DNA of 64,000 nt from Myotis daubentonii (GCF_963259705.1 NC_081847.1:75273469-75337468), one strand, 5' to 3'. Positions 33,281-46,015 are shown, counted from the stretch's first letter. Numbers and translations are program-made. Notes: generated from the sequence alone by a model not told the origin.

Positions 33281-33889
33281 AATTGCATGTCTCTCTCCCC
33301 ATGCTGTCCACACAGGTAGGGGGCAACAAAGTGTAGAGTAAAAGACTGAGTCAGGGCCAAGGGAAGGGTGGAAAATCAGGAGAGATGGTCACAGGCCCGG
33401 AAGAGGACGTGGGCATTCTCAGTGGGAGGAACGGCATAAGCAACAGTGTGGGGAGGGGATCTGCAGGGGTCCACAGGTTGAGGAGCACTGGGAAGCAAGC
33501 TGGCATGAAGGCTCTGAATGCCCGTTAAGGACTATGGCCTATGAGTCAAGGGAAACTAATATAGAAAGCAAAGCTTCCTCCCACTTAACTCTAAACATAG
33601 ACAAAGCCTGCCAACCAGGCCAATTAGCACTTAGTAGGTACACAGAATCTGCTGTGTGTTCATCAAACCCTGTTCCTTATCCTACTGGCACATGGCTAGA
33701 ATATCTGTCCCAGGCTCCCTTGTAAAGGTGTGACCACAGTCTGGGGGCCCGGTCAGTGTAATGTGGACAGAAGCAGAAGCGATCTACGTCACTTGCAGGT
33801 CTGGCCTGTAGAACCTCCCTTGCAATCCCCTCGTGCTCTCCATCCCCAGCCTGAATAGAGGGGACCTGAGCATCCAGAGCTAAATTGCC

Positions 33890-34205
33890 CGATATGGTGG
33901 CTAGAAGCTACATGTGGCCATGGATGCTTGAAATGTAGTTAATCAGCACCGACATACAGTATGTCAATATACACCAGATTTCAAAGACTTATAAAAACAA
34001 CAACTCCAGAATGTAAGATATCTCATTAATAAGTTTTTATATTGATTGCATGTTGAAATAATACTTTGGATATAGTGGGTTAAGTAAAATGTGTTATTAA
34101 AAATTGATTTCACCTGTCCATTTTTACCTTTTTACATGTGGCTGCTAGGACATTTAAAATTCCATATGTAGCTAACATTGTATTTCTATTGGATAGCACA
34201 GATCT
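33890..34205 (+). mobile_element. Old hAT-type MITE (MER3/Charlie-like), copy 3
   Basis: Left 'tatggtggctagaagctaca', centre 'gatatagtgggttaagtaaa', right 'catatgtagctaacattgta' then 'tttctattggatagcacag'. Shares its order with the 22.2- and 25-kb copies. Confidence 0.65.
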
Positions 34206-34449
34206 AGAGGGCAGAGCCATAATTTGGAAGGAACCTGGGCACGGGTTGCTGCTTGGAGGAGGGTCACCTAGGATGGCCTTCCAGAGTTGGGCAACCATCA
34301 CCACAATCCATTTTAGAAAATCTCCGTATCCCTCACCCCGCCCCCGCAAAAAAACACCATACCCGTCAGTAGTTACCCCTCATTCCCCACCCCCAACTCC
34401 TGCCTGAGGTAACCCATGACCACCCACACTGAACTGTTATGTGGGCAAG

Positions 34450-34870
34450 AAAGAAACTTCAAAACGTCACAGCAGTTAGGCTCCTGTTGTTGATTAATGA
34501 CAGCCACCAACTGTGACCATCAAGCTCCTGCCATCAGGAGGTTGGGTCTTCATCCCCTCCCCTTAAATCTGAGTGGCTTTGTAACTTCCAGGTTTCAAAA
34601 TATTGGTGGCTTCCATCTCCTGGATCCTGGAACATTTGCTCTTGGAGCCCTGAGCCACCATGTAAGAAGTCTGACTATGCTGGAGAGGCCCTTGGGATAT
34701 GTAGAGAAATGCCCAGCCGGCTCCCAGATGTCCCAGCCCCCCCTATGTAAGTCATCCTAGCTGAGGCCCCAGACATTATGGAGCAGAGACAAAATCCAAA
34801 CCCATGAGAAATAACACAAAAATGGTGGTTGTTTTAAGCCACTAAGTTTTGGAGTGTGTTTTTTTATAAT
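34450..34870 (+). repeat. MaLR (MLT1-like) LTR fragment
   Basis: Ends with 'tggttgttttaagccactaa' then 'gttttgga', the typical MLT1 3' part, and has 'gccctgagccaccatgtaag' upstream. Remnant of an ancient endogenous retrovirus-like LTR; no coding region is attached. Confidence 0.75.
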
Positions 34871-35331
34871 AAACCTCCCCTCCACATCCCTACTTCCTTC
34901 AAGTTTCTGGAACCTCTCTGGGTAACTTTAGGGATATGCTCAATTAGCTCACTGCCCTCTCCATGGTTTTGCAGACCTGAATCATATTCCTCTCTTCAAA
35001 TCTCATGGTCCAAAGATGTCAGCCACCAGGCAAGTTTATTTCTCCAATAAACAGGTTTAGTACTTTCCTGTCCACCAGAAAGTTTTTGAAGATACGGATT
35101 CTCTCCCCCAAAATGATAAACCCTCAGGCTGCTAGGATCTGGGGACTCCAGAGCTCTTCCAATCATCAGTGTACTTTCCTTCAATGTGTCCAGCCCTCTG
35201 GAATAATCCTCTAGTCTTAGGCCACCTTTGTATTCCCCCTTTAAGAGCGCCCTTACCAGCTTCTCCAGCATTGCAGAGAACCCCAGAAGCATCAAAGAAG
35301 CCATCCCTCTGGCCTGACAACAGAAAGTGCC

Positions 35332-35688
35332 TGCTATGGACCGAATTGTGTCCCCTTCAAATTCCTATATTGAAGCCCTAAACTCCAATGTGACAATATT
35401 TAGAGATTGTGCCTTTGGGAAATAGTTAGGTTTAGATGAGTCATGAGGGTGGGGGGCCTCATGATGGAATTAGTGCCCTTATAAGAAGAGAAACCAGAGA
35501 ATTTGTTCTCTCTCTCTGTTTTTTTTTCTCCCTCCCATGTAAAGACACAGCGAGAAGGCAGCCAAAAGGAGAGTTCTGACCATGCTTATACCCTGCTTGG
35601 ACTTTTAACTCTAGAACTATAAGAAAATAAATTATTGTTGTTTAAACCACATAGTATTTTGATCTGGGAGCCCAACATAACTAAGACA
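35332..35688 (+). repeat. MaLR (MST-like) solo LTR with perfect 5-bp duplication
   Basis: Starts TGCTATGGACCGAATTGTG and ends 'cataactaagaca', the MST/THE1-type LTR. The flanks GTGCC (35327-35331 and 35689-35693) are identical, so this is a clean solo LTR left by recombination. It carries an AATAAA-like signal ('agaaaataaattattg'). Confidence 0.92.
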
Positions 35689-35889
35689 GTGCCCTAGTAG
35701 ACTGGCTGAGGTCCCCAAGCCAGAGACACCAGAAAATACTTATGGTCTCACATGACTTGAAAGATTTTGGCCACCATCAGCTATGCCCTGAATGACACCT
35801 GGGTCAATGCAGTAACAGTCACTGAGTGTCATGAGTTGGAAGCCATTTATTGGCCAGAGCACCCCAAGACCAGAATATGCTTGCCAAAA

Positions 35890-36715
35890 AGGGGGTTTTA
35901 AGAAATCTACAGAGTTGTGTGGGCTTTATGAATATATTTTCAACTGCAGATATAAAGATGGCATATTTGGCAGTTCCCCATACCTACCTACCAATCGATC
36001 TGTATAATAGCCAACCCTCTTCATTAATTAGAGCTTAACTTTCCATTTCTTTCAGTGAAAAACAATTTCACTAACTATGATCCTCCTGGAATGAATGGCT
36101 TTTCTTGGATTCAGCAGCTTATGAAATAAGGCACCTCATGGCCTATGGCGATGTGATTGCATTGCTGTCATAAAATAAAGAGAAGTCAAGCTCTACAGGA
36201 CCTAAATGTAAATCTTTTTTGAATTAAAAAAAAAAATCCCAAAGCTCCAAATTATTGCCATATAATGTTTTCCAAGCAACTCGTGTCAGAAAATGCTTTT
36301 GAAAATGTAAGCTGGTCATGACCCTTGACATGGCATCTGTCCAAGACATGCAGAAAAGTACAGAAGAAAGAAGGAAAAACATCCCAAAGATAGAGATTTC
36401 TCTTGCTATGTCTCATCCTATACAGATGATGGAAATTCACCGTGGACTATAAATGTCTCAATGCAAATGAGTTCTGATTGCCAGTGGTGGGTGCACCCTG
36501 GGAAGCCTGGTTCTAAATTATGACTTTATCTGACAGACCTCATTGGAAACGGGTTTGGAACATGGCTGCCAGTGGCTGCACCCACCCACAGGTGGGGGCC
36601 GTGAGCACTTGGCTTGTTTCTCCAGCTCCTTCCGCAAGTAGGACACCCTACCTGAGCTGTCACTTCTGGCCCAGACCTTGCTAAATGCTGTTAAATTGTG
36701 AATGGAAGGATTGGG
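35890..36715. other. Unassigned, AT-richer, repeat-poor intronic sequence
   Basis: No repeat family recognised. Its even composition resembles slowly evolving noncoding DNA, but this cannot be tested here. Confidence 0.35.
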
Positions 36716-36725
36716 ATTTTAAAAA

Positions 36726-36930
36726 ATATATTTTTCTTATTTATTTCAGAGAGGAAGGGAGAGGGAGAAAGAGATAGAAACGTCAATAATGAGAATCACC
36801 AATTGGCTGCCTCCAGCACATCCCCCACTGGGGATCTAGGACAACCTGGGCATGTGCCATGACCAAGAATCCAACCATGACCTCCTGTTTCATAGGTTGA
36901 TGCTCAACCACTAAGCCACACTGGTTGGGC
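36726..36930 (-). mobile_element. Ves SINE, antisense
   Basis: Right end 'ccactaagccacactggttg' then 'ggc' is the reversed head; left end is an A/T-rich tail. Imperfect flanks GGATTGGGATTTTAAAA and GGATCGGGCATTTGAAAA look like its target duplication. Confidence 0.88.
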
Positions 36931-36984
36931 AGGATCGGGCATTTGAAAAGGTAAATGCTCCACAGTAATCCACGGCTGTGGCAG

Positions 36985-37200
36985 AAGGCTTAGAGTACAG
37001 GTTCTGAAGTCAGACAGTCTGGGACCTGTCTCTTACTCAGGAAAGCTACTAGAACTTTCTTGGCCTCAGTTTATCCATTTGTAAAATAAGGCTACCAATA
37101 GCACTTATTCCATAGAGTTGTCAAGAGGATGCAATGAGATGATGGATGGCAAGACTTTTAGCATGTCTGGCACTTAGGGTCAATGAAAACTGGTAGAGAG
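36985..37200 (+). repeat. MIR SINE, near full length
   Basis: Contains 'ttagagtacaggttctgaag', 'tcagacagtctgggacctgt', 'cctcagtttatccatttgta' and 'ttgtcaagaggatgcaatga'. Confidence 0.88.
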
Positions 37201-37935
37201 AATGATGAAGGTGATGATGGGGCAGTGGGGTCTCAGATGTGGGTCATGCTAGGACCTCTGGCAGGCAACTTCACCCATCCTTTGAAGGACTGAGAGAAGA
37301 GAGAGCCCCTCCCTAAAAAGAAGAAACTCACCCAGCCACATTGCACACACCCACTACTACCACAGCCTCAGCCTTAATCCTGGACAGCTGCTCCCCGCTG
37401 GTTTACAACAGCCCAGATTCCAGCTAACTGGTTCAGACTTTGACTGAGCTTGTTTCACACCAGCAAGACCTAAGAAAGTCACAAAATAGGCACAATCAGA
37501 GAGGGCAGAATGGCCCCTACTACAGGTCTGGGGCTCTTCTGCTGTCCCACTCTAGTAACTCCCACCTTGTGCTTTACCTTCATTACCCAGTTATTTTTCC
37601 ATTCTCAGGCTACTCCCTCATTGCCCAGCTACTCACCCTCTCTCCAGCTACTCCCTCTTTCTCTAGTTACTTCCCGTTATCTTAGCTGTATCTTCATTAT
37701 CCAACTCCTTATTACCCATTTAGATGATCACTCATCACCCAGTTATGCTGCATTCTCCAGCTTCTCTCTCACCCTCATATTATCCAGAGGTATTATCTTC
37801 TAATTTAACACCAGTTTGGAACAATCAAAGGAATCTTGGCTTTAGTAGGGAAAAATATGTCCTGATGTATGTGTGTGTATTTATATATATGCATGCATAC
37901 ACACATGTATGTACATACACATACATATATACATA

Positions 37936-38040
37936 CAGGGGTGAGCAAAAGTAAGCTTCCAGTTGTTTGTATGAAAAATAATACAATAATTAATAAATAA
38001 TACAAGAATAAATTGTTTCACGTACTCACAATTGAAATTA
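37936..38040 (+). mobile_element. Mariner-type DNA transposon end (MITE, one inverted repeat clear)
   Basis: After a TA at 37934-37935 the sequence CAGGGGTGAGCAAAAGTAAG is a typical mariner terminal repeat, followed by 'agttgtttgtatgaaaaata'. The right end keeps only 'actcacaattgaaa' of the inverted repeat, so the element is truncated or diverged there. A (TA)/(CA)-rich microsatellite precedes it. Confidence 0.7.
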
Positions 38041-39200
38041 TGACTTCCTGAACCAAGAAGCTGATATGCAGAGATGGAATGTTTCCTGCTCATTATCTGT
38101 GAGGCCTGTGGTCTGGGCTACAGGGAGTGGGAAGGCAGAGGCCACATGGCACAAGGCAGGGAACACTGCCAGGCGGAGCCAGAGGTCTCAGCCACAGAGC
38201 CAGGACCTTAGCGGGCGGTCAGCCTGGCCCTGCAGCAGCTCTCCTAGCTCCAGCTGTGATGTGGAGACAAGAGGCTCCTCCCTTCACCGCGGCCCTGCCC
38301 CTAACCATGCCTGCAGTTCAGGATGCTCTCTCCTAAAAGCTGAGAGAGCTTCGTTATGGATCTGATTCAATGTAAGGAATCTCATCCCAAGCTTGCCAGA
38401 AAACAAGTTATTTTCAGCATCCGTGGGCAGCGAGTGAAGAAGAAAGTCATGAGCCGGAAGGAATGACTGTAGAAGCCCAGCCCATTCAGAGGAAGGCTGG
38501 CCACCATGTCTCCTTGACAAAATGTTAGGTGCCAAGTAACTTGGGAGAAGTTTTGTGAAATAATCTAGGGTGGTTTTTGGTGCGTTGTTGTTGTTGTTTT
38601 TTTAAATAACAAGGGAACAGGTCATAATAACCCTGAAAGGTTAGAGAAAACAATTTATAGAAACTAATGAGGGTCCCTCCAACAAGCTTTTGTAATTACA
38701 GCTGGGTGTTAAACATTCTAATAACTCAAGCCAAGCAAAATGAATATTTGTGACTACCATAAGAAATGATACAGGAAACCAGGAAATCCCAGGCACCTTG
38801 AGTGCCGTGGTTTCAGTAGCAGCCTGACACAGTGATTCAGTAGCAAGTTCTTTCATTTTAGGAACTCCGAAAGGGCTCTCTACTGCAAACAGGCTTTAAG
38901 TGCTCCATTATGTGGGGTGGCCAAAGCCTTTCACTTCCCCACTGGCTTACCATGAAAACTGCTGTTAAAAATATATATAGTTTCAAACTAAAGTGCAAAT
39001 GACTACAATCAGAATACTCATGTCAATACTCAGTCATGTCAAGACTGATAGGAGGCTGACACTAAGTAAACAAAGATAGAGAAAATAAGGGTAATTATGG
39101 CAATGGGGGGTGAGCAGAAGGATTGGAAAGAAAAAGGAAGAGATATGAACCCTACCTCTGGCCCACTGAACTGAGGCTAGTGGCAGATAATTGCTACTTG
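38041..39200. other. Unassigned intronic sequence
   Basis: No repeat family recognised. The part around 38640-38880 is repeat-poor with 'tgtaattacag'; possible regulatory content is untested. Confidence 0.4.
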
Positions 39201-39219
39201 ACTATGTTCACTGTCCAGC

Positions 39220-39400
39220 CTTTATCTCTATGAATCGTCACAGCCACCACTCTCACAGTCATTATTCGCTCTACTTTACCAATGAGCAATATGGGCACAA
39301 AGAGGTTAAGTAACTCACCTGAGGTCACAAAATGGCCATTAAAATTTAGTTTTGTCTGATTCCACGCTCCTAACTTCCAAAGTCTGCTATCTTTCCACCA
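39220..39400 (-). repeat. MIR SINE, antisense
   Basis: Contains 'ttaccaatgagcaatatggg', 'cacaaagaggttaagtaact' and 'cacctgaggtcacaaaatgg'. Confidence 0.75.
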
Positions 39401-39894
39401 AGGGCCCCTTTTGATTCCATTTCCCCTATGCCATCCATGTTTTGAAAGATTTTTATCTATTGAGCACACTGCATTTATGAACTAATAATTTGTTCCATCT
39501 GGCAGTTGATTATTTTTCTGTTCCTGTTTCTGTTTCAACATTGATCCAGACTTTAATACCAATTACTAAGGGTTCACCATAATATTATGAAATCACATAA
39601 ATCACTGTCATGGCTATGCAGCTAATAGGCACTAAGATTAAATAAGCGTAAGCAACCATTCCCTAGTGTTGAATTCTGATGGCCATGGTTTCAGCGTCAA
39701 TACCAGCCACATACTGGCATGCTCAACCCAGACTCCAGGATTCCCAGATAGAGAACTCTGGTAACAGTGTTTGATCCACGTGGTATACTCAAGATATTCC
39801 AGAATATCAACAGCCAATCAGAGCATTTGCTCAATGTAACATGCCCACGGTTGCCACCCTGGGTTGCTAGAATTCTGGTCTAGATCAAAGCAAA

Positions 39895-40320
39895 GTGTAG
39901 TGTGTGTGATGGATTATAACAACAATGGCTGCCAATCAATCATGCCCTCAGTACCTATGTGCTTATATAGGCTCCTCCCACACTGACTCTTAGCTTGGCC
40001 ATGTGACTTGCTTTGGTCAACGAAACACCAGCAAACATGATGCAGGCAAGGACTTAAATACTTGTGCATTGGAACCTGCCTTCTTGGATCCCTGAGACCA
40101 CCATGCTGGATGAAGTCCATGATGAAAGACAACATGGAGAGAGAATCCCAGCCATCCCAGCTGAGAACAGACACTGGCTAAGCTAACTGCAGCCTCATGA
40201 ATGAGCCCAGGCAAGACCAGCAGAACTGCTGCCCATCCAAAGAATTGTACAGAAATAAGTTGTGTTTTAAGTGTTTCATGGTGGTTTGTTATGCAACAAT
40301 AGGCAACAGATACAGCACAG
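39895..40320 (+). repeat. MaLR (MLT1-like) LTR
   Basis: Contains 'ggccatgtgacttgctttgg', 'gtgttttaagtgtttcatgg' and the end 'tttgttatgcaacaataggc' then 'aacagataca'. Old LTR remnant without coding sequence. Confidence 0.8.
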
Positions 40321-40329
40321 CTCTTGATC

Positions 40330-41930
40330 ATGACTCACCTGGAGAACTGCCATTACTACTGCTGTGGTGCCCAGGGAATTGGGGTCTTTAAGCCAAAATG
40401 CCTGTGTCCTAGGCTTTCTCTTGAAGGACCAGAAACCCTGGACTCCATCAAGATTTGGGCTTCATTTAGTTTTTCCTGTGTAAATGACAAAGGTACTATT
40501 TCCCTCTTCTCAACTTAGCAGTTTTCATATTTCTCCCTTCTTTGTCTTCACTTCTGGTCTGGACACATTTCCTTCATCAAATATGGTAAACATAAGATGG
40601 GGCCATGAGACCAGTTCTGTTTTATTGGCACAAACATGGGGTAAATGTGCTAGACAATACTCTGAGCAGATTCTGGAATATTCTTCTATTTGTCCAACCC
40701 CAGCCTTAGTCCATATGGTTGATGACTTTGGCTTTGGAGACTGTTGAAAGATTTAAGTTTTATGTATTTAAAGAGCCTCTGAGTTTCTTTGACAAATGAC
40801 CATTTTCTTACTCCATTAGAAAAGAAACAGTGTCCCTAGAAGCCAAAGCAAGAATAAATCATGCTAGAAATATTTCATCTATCTCTTAAACAGGGTCACT
40901 AGGCTGAGAAATGTCAAAGACAGCGAATGTCCAGACTCCAGTGAGCATTTGACAAGCATCTCGTGTATCTCCTTATCACTCCCTGGGGAAATGCTGCTTG
41001 AGTGTCATGGTGTTTTGGGCTTGAGGACGTTCCAGGAGAGTTCCAATTGGCTGAATCCCCCAGGATGGCATCACCTGGGTAATGGGCCATGGTTTACAAG
41101 TCTACCACAAGTGATTTCTCCCAAGAGCAGTCTCATAGGATCCGAGCAATAGGAGGCTGCCAAATAAAACCACAATGCAGTTTCACATGAGAAAGAGAAT
41201 GGCCTGGGATGCCAGAAATTTATTTAAGCATGGTCCCTCATTCCATATCTGCAGGCAAAACTGGCTGGAATGTCATTCACAAACATCATTATAATCAGAG
41301 GGTTACAAGAAGGTACATGATCACTGCGTTTAATGCCATTATGTCAAGACATGTTTCCATAATCACATCGTCCTTAGCAACAGAATGGTAATCTTCAAAG
41401 TTGTTAATCATATTATCCTCTACCCCCTGGACAGTATTTAGATAATATTGCTCGTAAATGGTCTTCTAGCCTCCTTTTTTCTAGGCATCTGTTCTGTACA
41501 AGGCTCTCTTTATAATAACATTATCCACTGTTAAGGATGTTGATACTGAGCTCTCTTCAAAGTGATTTTGCTTGTCTCTGAGCTCCAACATGGCCTGGCC
41601 CAGTCTCTCATTCACTACTCAACTGTCCAGATGTCCAGACAGTGTTCCGTGAATGTCTGTGCATGAATCTCTGCTATAATTTAATACTCAGAGAGAAATC
41701 TTCCAAGCTTTTATAGGAAGAGGAGTTTTTATACTTTTTTTAAATAGTGTAGACCCTTGCTATTGTTCCCACATACCAACTATAAATAACCGTATAGTTA
41801 GGTTCATTTCAGTTGAACAACTAACCCCAATGTGTAATGATTGACTTGTATATATATTTTAAAAGAAACAGGCCAAAATGGAGACATGTAGCATTTGTCT
41901 GCTTAGAAAACTCATATGACAAAGATAACC
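40330..41930. other. Unassigned, repeat-poor intronic sequence
   Basis: 1.6 kb in which I recognise no repeat family, RNA or coding similarity. It is the longest repeat-poor stretch in the right half of the large intron. Confidence 0.4.
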
Positions 41931-41934
41931 ACTT

Positions 41935-42275
41935 ACCAAATTAATTTTTTAAATTGTGGTAAAACATAGGTAACAAAATTTACAATTTTAACCATTTTCT
42001 GTGTACAATTTAGTGGCATTAAGTACGTTCATATTGTTGTGCAACCATCATCCATCTCCAGAACTTTTCCATCTTCCCAAACTGAGACTCTGTACTTATT
42101 AGACAACATTTCCCATTCTCCCCTCACCCAAGTCCCTAGTACACAGAACATAAAATATACTATCGCAATCATTTTTAAGTGTTCAGTGGCATTAAATATA
42201 TTATAATGTGTGCAACCATCACCACCATCTAGCCCCAGAACCCTTTCCATCTTGTAAAACTGAAACTCTAATCCC
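41935..42275 (-). mobile_element. L1 LINE 3' fragment, antisense
   Basis: Contains 'attgtggtaaaacataggta', 'gtacaatttagtggcattaa' and 'gttgtgcaaccatcatccat', repeated in part from 42180. Typical reverse L1 3' end, with the near-duplication internal to it. Confidence 0.85.
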
Positions 42276-42279
42276 TCTT

Positions 42280-42815
42280 ATAATATTCGTCAATTTTAAA
42301 GGACTCTATTTTTGAAATTTGGAGGCAAAACTTGACCAAAAGATCTTAAATATTATGTTAATAGTTGAAAATGACCATGAACATTTTTAAAGGAGGAGCA
42401 ATATGAGAAAGAACTTGTTCTATCTGATACTAAGCCACAATATAAAGCTAGAAGGATGCAAATAGTATGCACCTGGCACAAACAGGTGGTTGGAACAGAA
42501 TAAACAGCTTGGAAAGTTACCCTTCTTCACAAAGGAGGCTTTAGGGTATGAAGGTGACATTGCAAACTCAAGGAGAAGGGAAAGATGCTGGAATAATTGA
42601 TAACTCTTTGGAAACAAAGTAGAGATATATTTAATTTACCACTTTATCCTGAAATGAGATTTTAAAGGATTACATATATATTTAAGTAAATATAAATGAG
42701 ACCACAAAATAAGACCACAAAAATCTAGAAGAACATGTAGGTTAATATACAGAGCTAGACGAGAAACACATTAGGGCAAGAAGGCTAGAAATTAAATATT
42801 TTCATCTTTGCAGGC
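42280..42815. other. Unassigned AT-rich intronic sequence
   Basis: No family recognised. Confidence 0.35.
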
Positions 42816-42819
42816 TTTG

Positions 42820-42985
42820 AACAGTCTCTGTTGCAACTACCCAAACTGCTGCTGTAGTGTGAAAGCAACCATAGACAATATGTAAATGAATGAATATGGC
42901 TGTGTTCTAATAAAACTTTATTTACAAAAACAGATGGTGGAAGCATTTGGCCTTCCAGCCATAGTTTTCTGACCCCTGTTTTAGA
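42820..42985 (+). mobile_element. Old hAT-type MITE, '...TTTATTTACAAAAACA...' family, copy 3
   Basis: Contains 'ctaataaaactttatttaca', 'aaaacagatggtggaagc' and the end 'agccatagttttctgacccc' then 'tg', the reverse of the 6.4-kb copy. Confidence 0.65.
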
Positions 42986-43099
42986 GGGATAAAAGTGAAG
43001 AACAAAATAATGGGGAAAAAGCAATATCATTCAGTTCAACTACATAAAAATTAACAACTCCAGGGCATAAAAACACTTCTATAAACAAAATGTGAAAAT

Positions 43100-43120
43100 A
43101 CACACACACACACACACACT
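43100..43120. repeat. (CA)n microsatellite
   Basis: Short CA tract. Confidence 0.9.
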
Positions 43121-43439
43121 GCAGAAAATATTTGCACCATACATGACAATGAAGGGTTGACATCTCCTCCATTTTCATTCTTTCCCTTTCTCTCCCTCTC
43201 CCCCCATTCCTCTTTCACACACAAACATATACAATCATTAAAATTAATAAGAAAAATAAACACACTAGTGAAAATGGACAACTCAGAGAAAGAAAATAAT
43301 GACCAGTAAGCTCATGAATAGGAGGGTATTCAACCTTCAACTTCTCAACTATATGCAAAGGTGTGAATATATGAGCAAAGGTGTGTTTTCAGTGTCATCG
43401 TCCTATTGATGAGGAAGGCAGTGGTGAGGCAGGCCTGGT

Positions 43440-43700
43440 ACTCACTGCTGATGAGAGTGCAAACTGACCAAATGAGCTTTGCAGATGTTTATATCCTCAA
43501 ATCTCGGAATTTACCCTAAATAAATAATCCAGGTGATGGTCAAATACTTTTATACAATGATAATCATCATGGCATAATTTATACTAGTAAAAATTGAAAA
43601 CAACCTCAAAATCCAATAATAGGAGAGTGGTTACATAAATTCAGGCATGAGTCCCCATGAAGTCATCATTAAAAATCTCTTTTCCAAAGACTATATAAGG
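43440..43700 (+). repeat. Old LINE-like 3' fragment, related to 45145-45300
   Basis: Contains 'gctttgcagatgtttatatc', 'caaatacttttatacaatga' and 'attgaaaacaacctcaaaat'. The same phrases recur at 45145-45300, so both derive from one repeat family (L1-like). Confidence 0.6.
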
Positions 43701-43749
43701 ACAAGATAAAATAGTCAACCTCTAAGGAACATTTGATGCAAGCTGACAG

Positions 43750-44184
43750 TCTTTCCTTCTAAAAACATCTCCTTCCCTAGGCTTCTCAAATGCCACACCA
43801 TCCTAGCGTTCTTTCTACCTCCCAGACATCTTGTCTCTCCTTCGTTCTCTTATTCTTCTGGGCCCAACATGTAGCTATTGAGGTGTCCAGGGCTTTCTCT
43901 TGGGTTCCTTCTTTGGTCTCCCTACCTTGCTTCCTAGATGGTCCCATACAGCCTCCTAGCTTAAAAAAGTTACTTAAAAATGGAAAAAAAAAAAAAAAGC
44001 CCTGACTGGGTGGCTCAGTTAGTTGGAGCATTGCCCCATATCCAAAAGGTAGCTGGTTTGATTTCTGGTCAGGGCACATACATAGGTTGCAGGTTTAATC
44101 CCAGGTAGGGGCATGTACAAGAGGCAACTGATCAAGGTTCTCTTCTCTTTTATTTCTTTCTTTCTCTTTCTTTCTTTCTCTTTC

Positions 44185-44240
<56 letters not shown>

Positions 44241-44278
44241 TCCTTCTTCCTTCCTTTCTTCCTTTCTTCCTTCCTTTC

Positions 44279-44344
<66 letters not shown>

Positions 44345-45130
44345 TCTCTCTCTCTTCCCCACTCCCCCTTCTTCTGTCTCTAAAGTCAATAAAAAATATC
44401 CTCAGATGAGGATAACAAAAGAGATTTTAAAAAAGATTGCATTTATAAGCCCATGACTTCCCAATTTTTATATCCATCCTTAATATCTCCCCTGAGCTCC
44501 AGACTCACCTATTCACCTGCCTCCACTTGGATATTTAAAGGGCATGTCAACTTGAACAGTCCTACAGAATTCGTGCTTCTCTCCAAATCCCCACCTCCCT
44601 CCAACCCAAATCTTCCCAGCCTCAAAATATAGCACCATAATCCACCACGGTGCTCAAGCCAAATGGAGTCATCACTGAGTCCCTCCTTTCGTCACGTGAC
44701 ACTCAGCCATGTCATGTCTACCTTCTCATTTCTCCAACTTACTTAGGTTCATGCCACCACTGATGGTTCTCACCCAGGCTACTGTGATAGTTTCTGACAA
44801 GGCCTCCATGCTCCCTCTCCTGCCCCCATGAGAATATTCTCATACAGTCTACTCTTCAGGAAAGCATTATAGTCCATATCTCATCATATGATTTCCTTTT
44901 CACGATCCACCAGTGGCTTTTCATCTCAATCTAATTAGATGTACACTTCCTACCACAGTCTTCAATGATCAACTATCCCCCTGATTACATCTCTACCTAT
45001 CTATGTTCTTTTTTCCTCAAACACACCAAGCTCATTCCCATCAAAGGCCCATTATACATTTCCTACAGATTCCCATGTGGCTGCCTCTACCTCCGCATTC
45101 GAGCTCAGTCTAACTCACCTCCTCAGGGAT
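43750..45130 (+). repeat. Old mammalian interspersed repeat, family unassigned, split by a Ves SINE
   Basis: Phrases such as 'cccctgagctccagactcac', 'cctccacttggatatttaaa', 'gttctcacccaggctactgt' and 'ctcaaacacaccaagctcat' belong to an old, well-known mammalian repeat that I cannot name securely (L2-like or LTR-internal). The Ves SINE at 43999-44400 interrupts it. Confidence 0.5.
43999..44400 (+). mobile_element. Ves SINE with expanded pyrimidine microsatellite
   Basis: Head 'gccctgactgggtggctcag', body 'aagaggcaactgatcaaggt', then a tract of TTTC units (about 44151-44284) and TC units (about 44285-44354), then the normal Ves end 'gtctctaaagtcaataaaaa'. The tract lies where ordinary copies have a short TC-rich stretch, so it arose by expansion inside the SINE. 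Confidence 0.93.
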
Positions 45131-45144
45131 GCTCTCCGCTTACA

Positions 45145-45305
45145 TTGAAGCTTTGCAGATGTTTACATCCTCAAATATATTGAACCTCTAGGAATCTACC
45201 CTAAGTAAATCATCAAAGCAATGGCCAAATACTTTTATACAGTAATAATCACCATGGCACAATATGTAGTAGCAAAAATTGGAAACAACCTCAGAATCCA
45301 TAGCT
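45145..45305 (+). repeat. Old LINE-like 3' fragment, related to 43480-43620
   Basis: Contains 'gctttgcagatgtttacatc', 'caaatacttttatacagtaa' and 'attggaaacaacctcagaat', matching the earlier copy with moderate divergence. Confidence 0.6.
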
Positions 45306-46015
45306 TACACATGGCCTCCTACCCCAGTCCTTACTTATGCCATCATTTTGTTTTGATTCTTCAAAGCACAGAATAGATGCCTAATTTTATCAAATTGATA
45401 AATGAATGTTAGGGCAAAAGTTCTTTTTAAAACATACACACACTCAGTCTGTGTCTGTGTGTAGATACAAAGACTTGAAGACAACCGGGTTGGGTACACC
45501 CCATCTGTCCCTCCAAATCCACTCTTCATGCCTGGGGAAGCCTAACCCCTTGGGCTATGTCAAAGGCTTCCTTGCTTCTGTTTTCTGGTTGGGTCTGGTA
45601 ATTGGGGAGCATGGCAAGAAGACGAGAGACAGCTGGAAGAAGCCACTGCTCCTGTTAGGCAGCCCTTTCTCTACAGACCCTCCTTAGGATACAGTAGGTT
45701 CCCCTTCCCATGGCCCCTTCAAATTGGGGTGTGGTAACAGCTACTTAGTCTTGCTAGCCCCAGAGAACCGCATCATTCTATGTTGGTTCAGGTAAACCGG
45801 TAGTTCGCAAAGTGGCCCCCAAGACTCTTTCGGGATATTCAGGAGGTCAAAACTATTTTCATAATAGCACTAAGATGTTATTTGCCCTTTTCACTCTGTT
45901 GATATTTGTATTGATGGTGCAAAAGCAATGGTGGGGAAAACCCCTAACACTTTAACCCAAGTAGTTTAGTGGCACCAAACTGTACTAGTAATCACCTTAG
46001 TCCCTGTTTCATATG

